64,000 nt of DNA from assembly GCA_051867655.1 (NCBI GenBank), contig JBJDYV010000099.1, positions 22,155-86,154 of the forward strand. The letters run 5' to 3'. The position numbers were made by a program, and so were the translations under genes. Of the stretch, positions 43,731-52,538 are shown piece by piece; position 1 is the first letter of the stretch, and each line of letters opens with the position of its first letter. The notes under the pieces are model-generated. The model ran no database searches, was not told the DNA's origin, and saw nothing but the letters and a program-made list of their open reading frames with translations. This DNA comes from JAJPXI01 sp051867655. GTDB lineage: Bacteria > Bacillota > Clostridia > Oscillospirales > Oscillospiraceae.

Positions 43731-44635
43731 CATTTGTGTTTGCCGGTCAGGGCGCGCAGTTCGCCGGCATGGGCCGCGACCTGTGCCAGAGCTCTGATGC
43801 CGCCCGCCGGGTGTTTGAACAGGCCGACTCCATTCGGTCCGGGACCTCCCGCCAGTGCTTTGAGGGCACCGACGAGGAGCTGAAGGAGACCAAGAACACC
43901 CAGCCGTGCATGTTCGCGGTGGAGATGGCCGCCGCTGCCGCCCTGTCCAGCAACGGCATCCACGCGGATATGACGGCGGGCTTCTCCCTGGGTGAGCTGG
44001 CCGCGCTGACCTACGCCGGCGCCATGGACTTCGGGACCGGCCTGCGGCTGGTCAACCGACGCGGAGAGCTGATGCAGAAGGCATCCGAGCTTCAGCCCAC
44101 TGCCATGGCGGCCGTGCTGAAGCTGACCAATGAGCAGGTGGAAGAGCTCTGCGCCCAGTTTGACCAGGTCTATCCGGTCAACTACAACTGCCCCGGACAG
44201 GTGTCCGTTTCCGGCGCGGAGGCTGAAATGCCCGCGTTCTCGGCGACGGTCAAGGCCGCCGGCGGACGGGCCGTGCCTCTGAAGGTGCGGGGGGCGTTCC
44301 ACTCCCCCTTCATGAAGCTGGCCGAGGAAGGCTTTGTCAAGGAGATGGAGAAATTCCCCTTCCACCACCCCAATATCCCCGTGTATTCCAACTATACCAG
44401 CGAGCCTTACGGGAGCAACATCCCCGAGCTGCTGGGCCAGCAGATCTGCCATCCCGTTCTTTGGGAGCGCAGCATCCGCAATATGATCGCCGCCGGAGCC
44501 GACACCTTCCTGGAGCTGGGACCGGGCCGTACCCTGTGCACCCTGATCGGCAAGATCGACAGCACCGTGCGCACCTTCCCGGTCTGTGAGGGCAAGGATC
44601 TGGAGGCCGTTCTGGCGGAGGTGAAGCCATGCTGA
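43718..44635 (+). CDS. fabD: Malonyl-CoA:ACP transacylase
   Basis: 305-residue transferase that loads malonate onto ACP. It begins MGKIAFVFAGQGAQFAGMG. The nucleophile is Ser in GFSLGEL (~89), where GHSLGE is usual: His is replaced by Phe next to the catalytic Ser. The second catalytic His is in RGAFHSPFM (~192). End motif VLWERSIRNMIAAGAD is normal. Overlaps fabK and fabG. Confidence 0.94.
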   Translation: MGKIAFVFAGQGAQFAGMGRDLCQSSDAARRVFEQADSIRSGTSRQCFEGTDEELKETKNTQPCMFAVEMAAAAALSSNGIHADMTAGFSLGELAALTYAGAMDFGTGLRLVNRRGELMQKASELQPTAMAAVLKLTNEQVEELCAQFDQVYPVNYNCPGQVSVSGAEAEMPAFSATVKAAGGRAVPLKVRGAFHSPFMKLAEEGFVKEMEKFPFHHPNIPVYSNYTSEPYGSNIPELLGQQICHPVLWERSIRNMIAAGADTFLELGPGRTLCTLIGKIDSTVRTFPVCEGKDLEAVLAEVKPC

Positions 44636-45363
44636 CCGGAAAGGTCGCCGTCGTCACCGGCGGCTCCCGCGGCATCGGCGCCGCCATCGCAAAAAAGCTG
44701 GCCTCCCAGGGCGCGGACGTGGCGATTGTCTATGCGGGCAATCAGGAGCTGGCCGACGCGGTGTGCGAGGAGTGCCGGACGCAGTACGGCGTGCGCGCTC
44801 AGAGCTACCGCTGCGACGTGGCCGATTTCCAGGCCGCCAAGGAGACGGTGAACCAGATCAAGGCCGATTTCGGCACGGTGAACATCCTGGTCAACAACGC
44901 GGGCATCACCCGCGACGGCCTGATCGCCGTCATGCGGGAGCAGGACTTTGACGACGTGCTGAATACCAACCTGAAGGGCGCGTTCAACATGATCCGCCAC
45001 TGCTGCGGCATCTTCATCCGCAACCGGGGCGGCCGGATCATCAACGTCAGCTCCGTGTCCGGCATGATGGGCAACGCCGGCCAGGCCAACTATTCCGCGT
45101 CCAAGGCGGGCATCATCGGCCTGACCAAGTCCACGGCCAAGGAGCTGGCCTCCCGCGGAGTCACCTGCAACGCTGTGGCCCCGGGCTTCATCGCCACGGA
45201 CATGACCAAAAATCTGGCCCAGGACCCTGCGCAGCTCGCTTCCGCCATCCCTCTGGGCCGCCTGGGCGAGCCGGAGGAGGTGGCCGAGGCCGTCGCCTTT
45301 TTGGCAAACGCCGATTATATCACCGGCGAGGTCATCCGCGTGGACGGCGGGATCGCCATGTAA
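44629..45363 (+). CDS. fabG: 3-oxoacyl-ACP reductase
   Basis: 244-residue short-chain dehydrogenase that reduces beta-ketoacyl-ACP with NADPH. GGSRGIGAAIA (~12) is the cofactor loop; NNAGITRDG, Ser in NVSSVSGMMG and YSASKAG (Tyr/Lys, ~151-155) form the active site. VAPGFIATDM is the C-terminal motif. Start ATG 44629. Confidence 0.96.
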   Translation: MLTGKVAVVTGGSRGIGAAIAKKLASQGADVAIVYAGNQELADAVCEECRTQYGVRAQSYRCDVADFQAAKETVNQIKADFGTVNILVNNAGITRDGLIAVMREQDFDDVLNTNLKGAFNMIRHCCGIFIRNRGGRIINVSSVSGMMGNAGQANYSASKAGIIGLTKSTAKELASRGVTCNAVAPGFIATDMTKNLAQDPAQLASAIPLGRLGEPEEVAEAVAFLANADYITGEVIRVDGGIAM

Positions 45364-45367
45364 CATG

Positions 45368-45394
45368 GACAGGGCCGTTCGATACGGCTCTGTC
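45368..45394 (+). promoter_or_regulatory. Intercistronic hairpin fabG-fabZ
   Basis: GACAGGGCCGT / ACGGCTCTGTC, 11 bp with one G-U, loop TCGAT, then CTTTC. Too few U's for a strong terminator; it may tune downstream expression. Confidence 0.55.
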
Positions 45395-45416
45395 TTTCTA
45401 TCAGGAGGTGTCTGTC

Positions 45417-45836
45417 GTGACACAGGAAGAAATCAAAACAATCCTCCCCCACCGGGACAACATGCTTTTGCTGGATGAGGTCACCGAGGAGGACGGCGTG
45501 GCCCACGGGCAGCTGCGCATCAAGGGCGACGAGTGGTTTTTGAAGGGACATTTCCCCGGCTCCCCCGTGGTGCCGGGCGTGATTCTCTGCGAGATCCTGG
45601 CCCAGTCGGTGTGCGTGCTGCTCCGCGATGAGATGTCGGAGGGCAAGCTGCCCATGTACACCGGCCTGAACAACGTCCGCTTCAAGTCGCCGGTGGTTCC
45701 CGGCGACCTGTTTGAGACCAGGTGCCGGGTCACCAAGGTCAAGAAGCCCTTTTATTTTGCCGAGGGCGAGGGCTATGTGGACGGCCGTCTGTGCATCAAG
45801 GCGGAGTTCTCCTTCGCCCTGACGGACAAGAAATAG
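45417..45836 (+). CDS. fabZ: 3-hydroxyacyl-ACP dehydratase
   Basis: 139-residue hotdog dehydratase. The catalytic His is in KGHFPGSPVVPGVILCEILAQ (as GHFPGSPVVPGVILCEILAQ, ~45-64) with the Glu in CEILAQ. The start PHRDNMLLLDEV is typical of FabZ. The start codon is GTG at 45417, with AGGAGG 8 nt upstream; a GTG at 45408 overlaps the RBS. No fabA-type isomerase is present. Confidence 0.93.
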   Translation: MTQEEIKTILPHRDNMLLLDEVTEEDGVAHGQLRIKGDEWFLKGHFPGSPVVPGVILCEILAQSVCVLLRDEMSEGKLPMYTGLNNVRFKSPVVPGDLFETRCRVTKVKKPFYFAEGEGYVDGRLCIKAEFSFALTDKK

Positions 45837-45846
45837 GAAGGCTGCT

Positions 45847-46281
45847 ATGAAGGAACGTACGCCGTACATCCGTCAGGTCCACTATTACGAGACGGACCAG
45901 ATGGGCATCGTGCACCACTCCAACTATATCCGCTGGTTCGAGGAGGCGCGCACCGCCTATATGGATCAGAACGGCATTGGCTACGCGGACGTGGAGGCGC
46001 GGGGCGTCCAGATCCCGGTGGTCAGCATCTCCTGCTCCTACCACACGGCGGTGCAGTTCGGCCAGAGCATTGAGATCCACACCCGCCTCTCCTTCTATAA
46101 CGGCGTGCGGGCCGTCTATGAGTACAGAATCTACCCGGAAAACGGCGGCCCTCTGCTGGCGGAGGGCAAGAGCGAGCACTGCTTCATCGACGCACGCAGC
46201 CGCGCCCCGATGAACGTCAAAAAGAGACTGCCGGAGTATTCCGCCATCATGACACAACTGCTGGAAGCAGACCAATTCTAA
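45847..46281 (+). CDS. YbgC/FadM-family acyl thioesterase
   Basis: 144-residue hotdog thioesterase. Signature YYETDQMGIVHHSNYIRWFEEAR (as YETDQMGIVHHSNYIRWF, ~15-32) has the catalytic Asp. The gene sits between fabZ and fabF, 10 and 15 bp from them, so it acts on the same acyl pool: releasing free acids from ACP or CoA, or editing wrong acyl groups. A thioesterase within a bacterial fab operon is uncommon. Confidence 0.9.
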   Translation: MKERTPYIRQVHYYETDQMGIVHHSNYIRWFEEARTAYMDQNGIGYADVEARGVQIPVVSISCSYHTAVQFGQSIEIHTRLSFYNGVRAVYEYRIYPENGGPLLAEGKSEHCFIDARSRAPMNVKKRLPEYSAIMTQLLEADQF

Positions 46282-46296
46282 TTTCGGAGGTACCAC

Positions 46297-47541
46297 ATGA
46301 AACGGGTCGTAGTCACCGGACTGGGCGTCATCACCCCGCTGGGCAATGACGTTCAGACCTTCTGGGAAAACATCAAAGCAGGCAAATGCGGCATCGGTCC
46401 GATCACGAAATTCGACACCACGGACTACAAGGTGAAGGTGGCCGCCGAGGTGCGGGACTTTGATCCCCGCGCCTACATGGAGAAGCCGGAGATCATGCGC
46501 AGCGACATCTGCACCCAGTTCGCCGTGGGCGCCGCCACCCAGGCGGTGGAGGAAAGCGGCATCGTGGGCACCGTCGCCCCCGAGCACATCGGCGTCTACT
46601 TCGGCACGGGCATCGGCGGCATCGCCACCTTTATGTCCGAGCACCAGAAGCTGCTGGAGAAGGGCCCCCGCCGCGTCTCCCCCTACTTCATCCCCATGAT
46701 GATCGCCAACATGGTTCCCGGCACCATCTCCATCCGCTACCAGTGCAAGGGACCGTCCATGCCCGCCGTGACCGCCTGCGCATCGGGCAGCAACGCCATC
46801 GGCGAGGCCCTGCGCCTGATTCGCCACGGCTATGCCGACGCCATGATTGCCGGCGGCGCGGAGGCCACGGTGAACGCCCTGGCCGCCGCGGGCTTCTGCA
46901 ATATGCAGGCCCTGTCCTTCTCGGAGGACCCCCTGCAGGCCTCCCTGCCCTTTGACGCCCGCCGCGGCGGCTTCGTCATGGGCGAGGGTGCGGGCGCGCT
47001 GGTTCTGGAGGAGTACGAGCACGCCAAGGCCCGGGGCGCCCACATTTACGCCGAGCTGTGCGGCTACGGCTCCACCTGCGACGCCTACCACATGACCGCC
47101 CCCCAGCCGGAGGGCGAGGGCGGCGCCAAGGCCATCGCCGACGCTTGGCAGGAGGCCGGCGTGGACACCGACCGGGTCTACTACAACGCCCACGGCACCG
47201 GCACCCACATGAACGACAAGATCGAGACCCTGGCCATCAAGAAGGCCCTGGGCGAGGAGCGCGCGCGGCGCATCGCCATCAGCTCCACCAAGTCCATGAC
47301 CGGCCATATGCTGGGCGCGGCGGGCGCGGTGGAGGCCGTCCTCTCCGTCCTGGCGCTGAACGAGGGCATCGCGCCCCCCACCATCGGCCTGACCGAGCCC
47401 GACCCGGAGTGCGACCTGGACTACGTGCCCCTGGAGGCCCGCAAGGCGGAATTTGACGTGGCCCTGTCCTCCTCCCTGGGCTTCGGCGGCCACAACGCCT
47501 GTCTGGCATTCAAGAAGATCGGCGGTACCGGCAATGAATAA
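46297..47541 (+). CDS. fabF: Beta-ketoacyl-ACP synthase II (first copy)
   Basis: 414-residue condensing enzyme. Catalytic triad Cys161 (VTACASGSN), His299 (NAHGTGTHMND) and His337 (MTGHMLGAAGA). MKRVVVTGLGVITPLGND is the classical start. It extends acyl-ACP. RBS TCGGAGGTACC. Shares 8 bp with the second fabF. Both copies are complete. Confidence 0.95.
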   Translation: MKRVVVTGLGVITPLGNDVQTFWENIKAGKCGIGPITKFDTTDYKVKVAAEVRDFDPRAYMEKPEIMRSDICTQFAVGAATQAVEESGIVGTVAPEHIGVYFGTGIGGIATFMSEHQKLLEKGPRRVSPYFIPMMIANMVPGTISIRYQCKGPSMPAVTACASGSNAIGEALRLIRHGYADAMIAGGAEATVNALAAAGFCNMQALSFSEDPLQASLPFDARRGGFVMGEGAGALVLEEYEHAKARGAHIYAELCGYGSTCDAYHMTAPQPEGEGGAKAIADAWQEAGVDTDRVYYNAHGTGTHMNDKIETLAIKKALGEERARRIAISSTKSMTGHMLGAAGAVEAVLSVLALNEGIAPPTIGLTEPDPECDLDYVPLEARKAEFDVALSSSLGFGGHNACLAFKKIGGTGNE

Positions 47542-48739
47542 GAAGATCGTCGTCACCGGCATGGGCGCGGTCACCCCCATCGGCATCGGTGTGGAGAATT
47601 ATTGGGAGAGCCTGATCGCCGGGAAATGCGGCATCGGGGAGATCACCAAACTGGACACGGAAAAGCTGCCTCTCCACCGCGCCGCCGAGGTCAGGGACTT
47701 CAAGCCCAAGGAGCACCTGTCCACCCGGCTGGCCATGGACCTGGAGCCGTTCATGCAGTACGCTTATGTGTCCGCCGAGGAGGCCATCGCCCAGAGCGGC
47801 CTGGACACCCGCAGCACGCGGGTGGGCGTGGTCATGGGCACCGCCCTGAGCGGCATCACCCTGATCGGCGACACCCAGGCCCAGTATGTCCACGAGGACA
47901 AGCAGGCCGGGCCGAAGTTTCTGACCAAGGCCATGGGCAACATCGCCGCCGCGCAGCTGTCCATCGCCCACGGCATCCAGGGCCCCAGCATGACGGTGGG
48001 CACCGCCTGTTCTTCGGGCGGCGACGCCATTACTCTGGCCGCCCTGCTGATCCGTTCGGGCGCGGCGGACGCCATGGTGGTTATGGCCGGCGAGGCCGCC
48101 ATCTGCCCCTCTCTGATCCAGAGCCTGTGCAAAACGGGCGCTCTGTCCAAAACGGGCGAAAGTCTCCCCTTTGATAAAAACCGCAATGGCTTTGTCATGG
48201 GCGAGGGCGGCGGCGCGCTGGTGCTGGAGAGCGAGGAGCACGCCAGGGCCCGGGGCGCGGTGATCCTGGCTGACCTGCTGGGCTGCGCCAACAACACCGA
48301 CGCTTTCAACCCCGTCTCCCCCCACCCGGAGGGCGAGGGCGCTGCCCGGTGCATGAAGCTGGCCCTGGAGGACGCGGGCCTTTCGCCGGAGCAGGTGGAC
48401 TATATCAACGCCCACGGCACCGCCACCCACATGGGCGACGTGGCCGAGACCAACGCCATCCACACGGTGTTCGGTTCCCACCCGGTCCGGGTCAGCTCCA
48501 CCAAGGGGTCCACCGGCCACATGATGGGCGCGGGCGGCATCACCGAGGTCATCGCCTGCGTCAAGGCCGTGGAGACGGGCGTTCTGCCGCCCAACGTGGG
48601 CCTGACGGAGCGGGACGAGGAGTGTGACCTGAACCTGGTCACCGCGGACAACAACCAGGGGCAGATCAGGGTGGCCCTGTCCGATGCCATGGGCTTCGGC
48701 GGGCAGAACTCCTGCGTCATCGTCGGCAAGCACGAATAA
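47534..48739 (+). CDS. Beta-ketoacyl-ACP synthase, second divergent copy
   Basis: 401 residues. Catalytic Cys159 (GTACSSGGDAIT), His in YINAHGTATHMGD and His in STGHMMGAGG are all present, so it is active by motif. It is about as long as FabF but clearly diverged: SSGGD in place of ASGSN, and QGPSMTVGTAC. Possible roles are a different chain length, or a partner of the first KAS. Start ATG 47534, within the fabF 3' end. Last gene of the operon. Confidence 0.9.
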   Translation: MNKKIVVTGMGAVTPIGIGVENYWESLIAGKCGIGEITKLDTEKLPLHRAAEVRDFKPKEHLSTRLAMDLEPFMQYAYVSAEEAIAQSGLDTRSTRVGVVMGTALSGITLIGDTQAQYVHEDKQAGPKFLTKAMGNIAAAQLSIAHGIQGPSMTVGTACSSGGDAITLAALLIRSGAADAMVVMAGEAAICPSLIQSLCKTGALSKTGESLPFDKNRNGFVMGEGGGALVLESEEHARARGAVILADLLGCANNTDAFNPVSPHPEGEGAARCMKLALEDAGLSPEQVDYINAHGTATHMGDVAETNAIHTVFGSHPVRVSSTKGSTGHMMGAGGITEVIACVKAVETGVLPPNVGLTERDEECDLNLVTADNNQGQIRVALSDAMGFGGQNSCVIVGKHE

Positions 48740-48745
48740 AAAGAA

Positions 48746-48790
48746 ATGAGGCTGCGGTTCGGCATGAACCGCAGCCTCATTTTGACTTTT
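48746..48790. terminator. Bidirectional terminator of the fab operon and fakA
   Basis: ATGAGGCTGCGGTTC / GAACCGCAGCCTCAT, 15 bp, loop GGCAT, flanked by AAAAAGAA and TTTTGACTTTT. Confidence 0.88.
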
Positions 48791-48795
48791 CAACG

Positions 48796-50478
48796 TTATT
48801 CGGCGGAAATCATATAGTAGTAGACCGGCTGTTTTCCGGCCAGAAGGGTGATCTCAGCGCCGGGGCAGGCATTCTGGAAGATCTCCAGGGCGGCCTGAGC
48901 CTGTTCCTCGTCCACATCCTCACCGTAGAAAATGGTGATGAACTCGGCGTTCTGCTGGGGCTCGTCGTGGGCCAGGCGGTCCAGCAGGGCGCTCAGGTCG
49001 GTGTCGGTGCCGAACAGCTGGTGCTCACACAGGGCCATATAGTCACCCTGCTTGATGGCAAAGCCGTCGAAGTCGGAGTCCCGGGCGGCATAGGTGACCT
49101 CACTGGTATGCACATTGCCGATGGCCTCGGTCATGGCGGCGGTGTTGTCCTCTTCCGCGGCCTCGGGGTCGGCGCAGAGCAGGGCGGAGATGCCCTGGGG
49201 CACCGTCTTGGTGGGCAGGACGATCACCTGCTTGCCCTCCACCAGACCGACGCACTGTTCGGCGGCCATGATGATGTTCTTGTTGTTGGGCAGCACATAG
49301 ACGATCTCGGCGGGAGTGCGGTTGACCTCCTTCAGAATGTCCTCGGTGGAGGGGTTCATGGTCTGACCGCCGGAGATGATGCCGTCGCAGCCCAGGTCGC
49401 GGAACACGCTGGCCAGACCCTCGCCGGCGCACACCGCCACAAAGCCGTACTTCTTCTCCGGAGCGGCCACTGCGGGTTCTTCCTCGGCGGAGGCGTGCAG
49501 TGCGGCCTCCTCCATGTCCAGGTCGTCGGTGCTCTGGGGTTTCCGCCCCGCGGCCATATCCTCGTACTGGGTGCGCATATTCTCGATCTTGGCCAGCTCC
49601 AGGGTGCCGTACTTCTGGGCCTCGGTCAGGGCGGCGCCGGGAATGTCGGTATGGACGTGGACCTTGAACGCCTCGTCGTCCTCACCGATCACCAGACTGT
49701 CGCCGATGCTGTTCAGATAGCTGCGGAAGGGCTCCAGAGATTTGTTGACGGTCTTGCGCACGATGAACACGGTATCAAAGGTAAAGGTGATCTCCTCGTC
49801 GGTCAAAGCGGCGAAATCAGCCTTATCCTGAACGGCGGAGGACTCGTCCGCTTCGGGCATCGGCTCGCCCCGCAGCTCGTCCAGCATGCCCTGAAGGATG
49901 ATCAGAAAGCCCTTGCCGCCGGCGTCCACCACGCCGGCCTTTTTCAGCACCGGGTTCTGGTTGACGGTGTCGGCCAGGGCCAAATGGCCCTCCTCAATGG
50001 CGGCCTGGAGCACATGCTCCACGCAGTTTTGCTCCATGGCGGCCTCCACCGCCCGGCGGGCGGCCAGGCGGGAGACGGTCAGAATAGTGCCCTCGGCGGG
50101 CTTCATGACCGCCTTGTAGGCTGTGCCCACGCCCTCAGTCAGGGCGGCGGCCACAGCCACGCCGTCGGCGGTGTCCCTGTCCTTCAGAGACTTGGCAAAA
50201 CCCCGGAACAGCAAAGAGAGAATGACGCCGGAGTTGCCCCGGGCGCCCCGCAGCAGAGCGGATGCGTTGGTGGCGGCGGCGGCGCCGATGGTGGCGGGGA
50301 CCTTTTTCTTCAGCTCCGCGGCGGCGGTGCCGATGGTCAGGCTCATATTGGTGCCGGTGTCACCGTCGGGAACGGGAAACACATTCAGCTCGTTGATGCT
50401 CTGCTTTTCAAGGTTGATGGCAGCAGCGGCATGGATGACCATGCGCTGGAACAGACCACCGTCTATAGTCTCGATCAT
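48796..50478 (-). CDS. fakA: Fatty acid kinase catalytic subunit (DAK2 domain)
   Basis: 560-residue FakA/YloV protein that phosphorylates fatty acids presented by FakB (DegV) for incorporation into lipids. DAK2 domain ~1-200 with the Mg/ATP loop VFPVPDGDTGTNMSLT (~34-49) and RGARGNSGVILS (~77). The central domain and C-terminal domain (VLPNNKNIIMAAEQ) are those of the long FakA. Convergent with the fab operon. The gene before it is the usual yloU partner. No fakB is in the window. Confidence 0.93.
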   Translation of the reverse strand: MIETIDGGLFQRMVIHAAAAINLEKQSINELNVFPVPDGDTGTNMSLTIGTAAAELKKKVPATIGAAAATNASALLRGARGNSGVILSLLFRGFAKSLKDRDTADGVAVAAALTEGVGTAYKAVMKPAEGTILTVSRLAARRAVEAAMEQNCVEHVLQAAIEEGHLALADTVNQNPVLKKAGVVDAGGKGFLIILQGMLDELRGEPMPEADESSAVQDKADFAALTDEEITFTFDTVFIVRKTVNKSLEPFRSYLNSIGDSLVIGEDDEAFKVHVHTDIPGAALTEAQKYGTLELAKIENMRTQYEDMAAGRKPQSTDDLDMEEAALHASAEEEPAVAAPEKKYGFVAVCAGEGLASVFRDLGCDGIISGGQTMNPSTEDILKEVNRTPAEIVYVLPNNKNIIMAAEQCVGLVEGKQVIVLPTKTVPQGISALLCADPEAAEEDNTAAMTEAIGNVHTSEVTYAARDSDFDGFAIKQGDYMALCEHQLFGTDTDLSALLDRLAHDEPQQNAEFITIFYGEDVDEEQAQAALEIFQNACPGAEITLLAGKQPVYYYMISAE

Positions 50479-50502
50479 GTTCGAATTTCTCCTTAAGGCT
50501 TA

Positions 50503-50853
50503 TTATCCGATCACCATGGAATCAATGCAGACGTTGACGCTCTTGACCTCCACGCCGGTGATCCGGCTGACGTTGTAGCGCACCTCGCTCATGATGGAGC
50601 GGCTGACAGCCATCAGATTGACGCCGTTGTCCACGATGATATGCAGCTCAATGGACACGGAGCCGTCTTCGTTATAAATGACCTTGACGCCCTTGGCCAT
50701 GGACTCCCGGCGCAGCAGGTGCACCAGGCCGTCGGTCTTGGAGCGCACAGCCATGCCCTTGACGCCGTAGCAGTTGGTGGCGGCGGCGCCGGTGATGGTC
50801 GTAAACACGTCGCTGTTGATGATCAGATCACCCTTTTCGGTGTGCAGCTTCAT
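50503..50853 (-). CDS. Asp23/Gls24-family protein (YloU-like)
   Basis: 116-residue membrane-associated envelope-stress-type protein. The family core is ITGAAATNCYGVKGMAVRSK and IELHIIVDNGVNLMAVSRSI. YloU-YloV(FakA) pairs are a standard Firmicute arrangement, usually upstream of fakA as here (24 bp). The start ATG 50853 has AAGGAGG upstream; a longer reading would run into non-coding sequence. Confidence 0.9.
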   Translation of the reverse strand: MKLHTEKGDLIINSDVFTTITGAAATNCYGVKGMAVRSKTDGLVHLLRRESMAKGVKVIYNEDGSVSIELHIIVDNGVNLMAVSRSIMSEVRYNVSRITGVEVKSVNVCIDSMVIG

Positions 50854-51002
50854 AGAAACCTCCTTGCGCCGCACGGCGCTGAAAGTAGAAATGGAAAGCC
50901 TCCGGGGAGGCATTTCCGTACATTCTCGGGGAATTACCTGATAGGTCAGTTTATTTTATTCTATTTTCAATGAAATTACAAGGGAAAAAGTAAAAGCAGT
51001 GA

Positions 51003-51031
51003 TTGTAATTTGCGATGAAATCGTGTACACT
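51003..51031 (+). promoter_or_regulatory. Promoter of the 62-residue membrane-protein gene
   Basis: TTGTAA (51003-51008), 17-bp spacer, TACACT (51026-51031), 34 nt before the ATG. Confidence 0.65.
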
Positions 51032-51065
51032 ATGGATATCTTTTAGAAAACAGGAGGAGATCAGC

Positions 51066-51254
51066 ATGAAAGTAGCCCGCTTTGTACTCAAAATCGTTGC
51101 CGCGGCTTTGGCAGTGGCGGCGGCGGTTTGCTGCGTGATTGCGTTTTGGGATAAGATCGAGGCCGCCTGCGGCTGCGTCAAGGAAAAGCTCTGCAAGCCC
51201 GGCTGCTGCCGCGGCAGCGAATACGACGACTACGTCGACTGGGACGCTGAGTAA
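51066..51254 (+). CDS. Small Cys-rich membrane protein, unknown function
   Basis: 62 residues: MKVARFVLKIVAAALAVAAA starts one membrane helix (to ~26), then a short linker and a Cys cluster ACGCVKEKLCKPGCCRG (~33-49) and an acidic tail (DDYVDWDAE). It has a strong RBS (AGGAGG), promoter and terminator of its own, so it is a real gene. The Cys group could bind metal. No family recognised. Confidence 0.78.
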   Translation: MKVARFVLKIVAAALAVAAAVCCVIAFWDKIEAACGCVKEKLCKPGCCRGSEYDDYVDWDAE

Positions 51255-51275
51255 GGACAAATACGAAGCAGTGAG

Positions 51276-51312
51276 CGCCCGCTCCGGGAGACCGGAGCGG
51301 GCGTTTTTCTTT
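51276..51312 (+). terminator. Terminator
   Basis: CGCCCGCTCCGG / CCGGAGCGGGCG, loop GAGA, followed by TTTTTCTTTTT. Confidence 0.92.
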
Positions 51313-51376
51313 TTCCGGAAAACACGCACCTTGCAGGGCACCCCCCTCATAGAATACAGGGAAAGGGGGGAGCGTA

Positions 51377-51793
51377 ATGGAGGAGTCGCAGCTGGAACAG
51401 AGGGATGAACTGGCGACCCTGGACTGGACGATTTTATTTTTGCTGCTGCTGATCGTGGGAGTTCTGCTCTCCTTTTCCGCCACGGTGGAGCAGCGCGACG
51501 GGCTGGCACGGCTGGTGTGCTGCGGACAGGAGAACACGACGGATGTGTTTTCCACGCGGTGGCTGGCAAGCATCCTGGTCACCGGGGCCACGGGCTTTTT
51601 TGCCTGGGCGGCCTGCCGCTCCGCGAAAAAAACACAGCGCCAGGGAGACTGCGCCGAAAAGCGATCCGCGCAGGCCAATCTGCTGGCGTCCATTCTTGTT
51701 TTTGTGGCGGCTCTGATCCGGCTGAACGACCTGGAACTCATTGGCCGCGACAGGCAGAGCGCGGTGCTGGAAGAGACCCTGGAGTCCGGATGA
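51377..51793 (+). CDS. Uncharacterised membrane protein
   Basis: 138 residues with three predicted helices: TILFLLLLIVGVLLSF (~19-34), SILVTGATGFFAWAA (~65-79) and LLASILVFVAALIRL (~102-116), separated by charged loops. N-terminal acidic start MEESQLEQRDELATLDW. GGGGGGAG before the ATG. I see the same type of protein in related genomes but no function. The repeat copy C begins 50 bp after its stop. Confidence 0.72.
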   Translation: MEESQLEQRDELATLDWTILFLLLLIVGVLLSFSATVEQRDGLARLVCCGQENTTDVFSTRWLASILVTGATGFFAWAACRSAKKTQRQGDCAEKRSAQANLLASILVFVAALIRLNDLELIGRDRQSAVLEETLESG

Positions 51794-51843
51794 GAAGCAT
51801 GTTCACGGACGGGAAATGCCGCCCCGACGGCATTTCCCGTTTG

Positions 51844-52004
51844 GGCAACCACTGATTCAGTGCGTCTGCGGCATCTTGCGAAAATTTTGCGCCATAAATG
51901 CGTTGCAGTTTTTTGAAATACATCCAGTATTCCTGCAAAACTGCGCCTTTTTCTGGCACAAAATTTCTCGCAATCTGCTCTTGCCGATTGAACCAGTGGT
52001 TGCC
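51844..52004 (+). repeat. 161-bp palindromic interspersed repeat, copy C
   Basis: Begins GGCAACCACTGATTCAGT and ends ATTGAACCAGTGGTTGCC. The apical stem is GCAGTTTT / AAAACTGC around the 24-nt loop identical to copy B. It is in the opposite orientation to copy A. It lies 35 bp upstream of cwlJ and supplies its upstream region. Confidence 0.92.
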
Positions 52005-52038
52005 CTTGAATACGGGCTCTGCGAAAGGAGGTATCAAA

Positions 52039-52473
52039 TTGGCATATTCAGACCTGGAGCTCCTGGCGCGGCTCGTCCAGTGCGAGGCGGGGGGCGAGGG
52101 AGACAACGGCATGCGGGCGGTGGCCTGCGTGGTCATGAACCGGGTGCGTGTGGATTACGGCGAGTACGGCAGGCTCATGACGGTGCAGCAGGTGGTGTTC
52201 CAGCCCCGGCAGTTCGTCTGCGCCATGGAGACTGTGGGCGGGAGCTACAACATGCAGAACATTTACAATATGAGGCCCGAGGCGGAGCACTACGCCATCG
52301 CCGAGTGGGCCATGGCGGGGCAGCGCCTGCAGGGGCTGGGGTTCGCCCTCTGGTTCTTCAACCCCTATTCACCCCAGTGCCGGACCAATTTCCCCTCCCG
52401 CGTGGGGGAGTTCGCCCTTCGGATCGGGGATCACTGCTTTTACAACCCGACAGACTACTACGCGGAGACATAG
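52039..52473 (+). CDS. cwlJ: Spore cortex/cell wall hydrolase CwlJ
   Basis: 144-residue Hydrolase_2 (SleB-type) enzyme that degrades spore cortex at germination; no signal peptide, as CwlJ has none. It starts with LLARLVQCEAGGEGDNGM (catalytic Glu in CEAGGEG, ~11-17), and ends ALWFFNPYSP...GDHCFYNPT, which parallels CwlJ of Bacillus. The start is a TTG at 52039 with AGGAGG 7 nt upstream; any longer reading enters repeat copy C. It is followed by the gerQ-like gene, the same pair as in Bacillus. Confidence 0.88.
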   Translation: MAYSDLELLARLVQCEAGGEGDNGMRAVACVVMNRVRVDYGEYGRLMTVQQVVFQPRQFVCAMETVGGSYNMQNIYNMRPEAEHYAIAEWAMAGQRLQGLGFALWFFNPYSPQCRTNFPSRVGEFALRIGDHCFYNPTDYYAET

Positions 52474-52538
52474 GAACGGGATTGAATCACCGTGTCATCC
52501 ACTTATCAAACCGTACATATTCAGGAAGGAGATCATTC

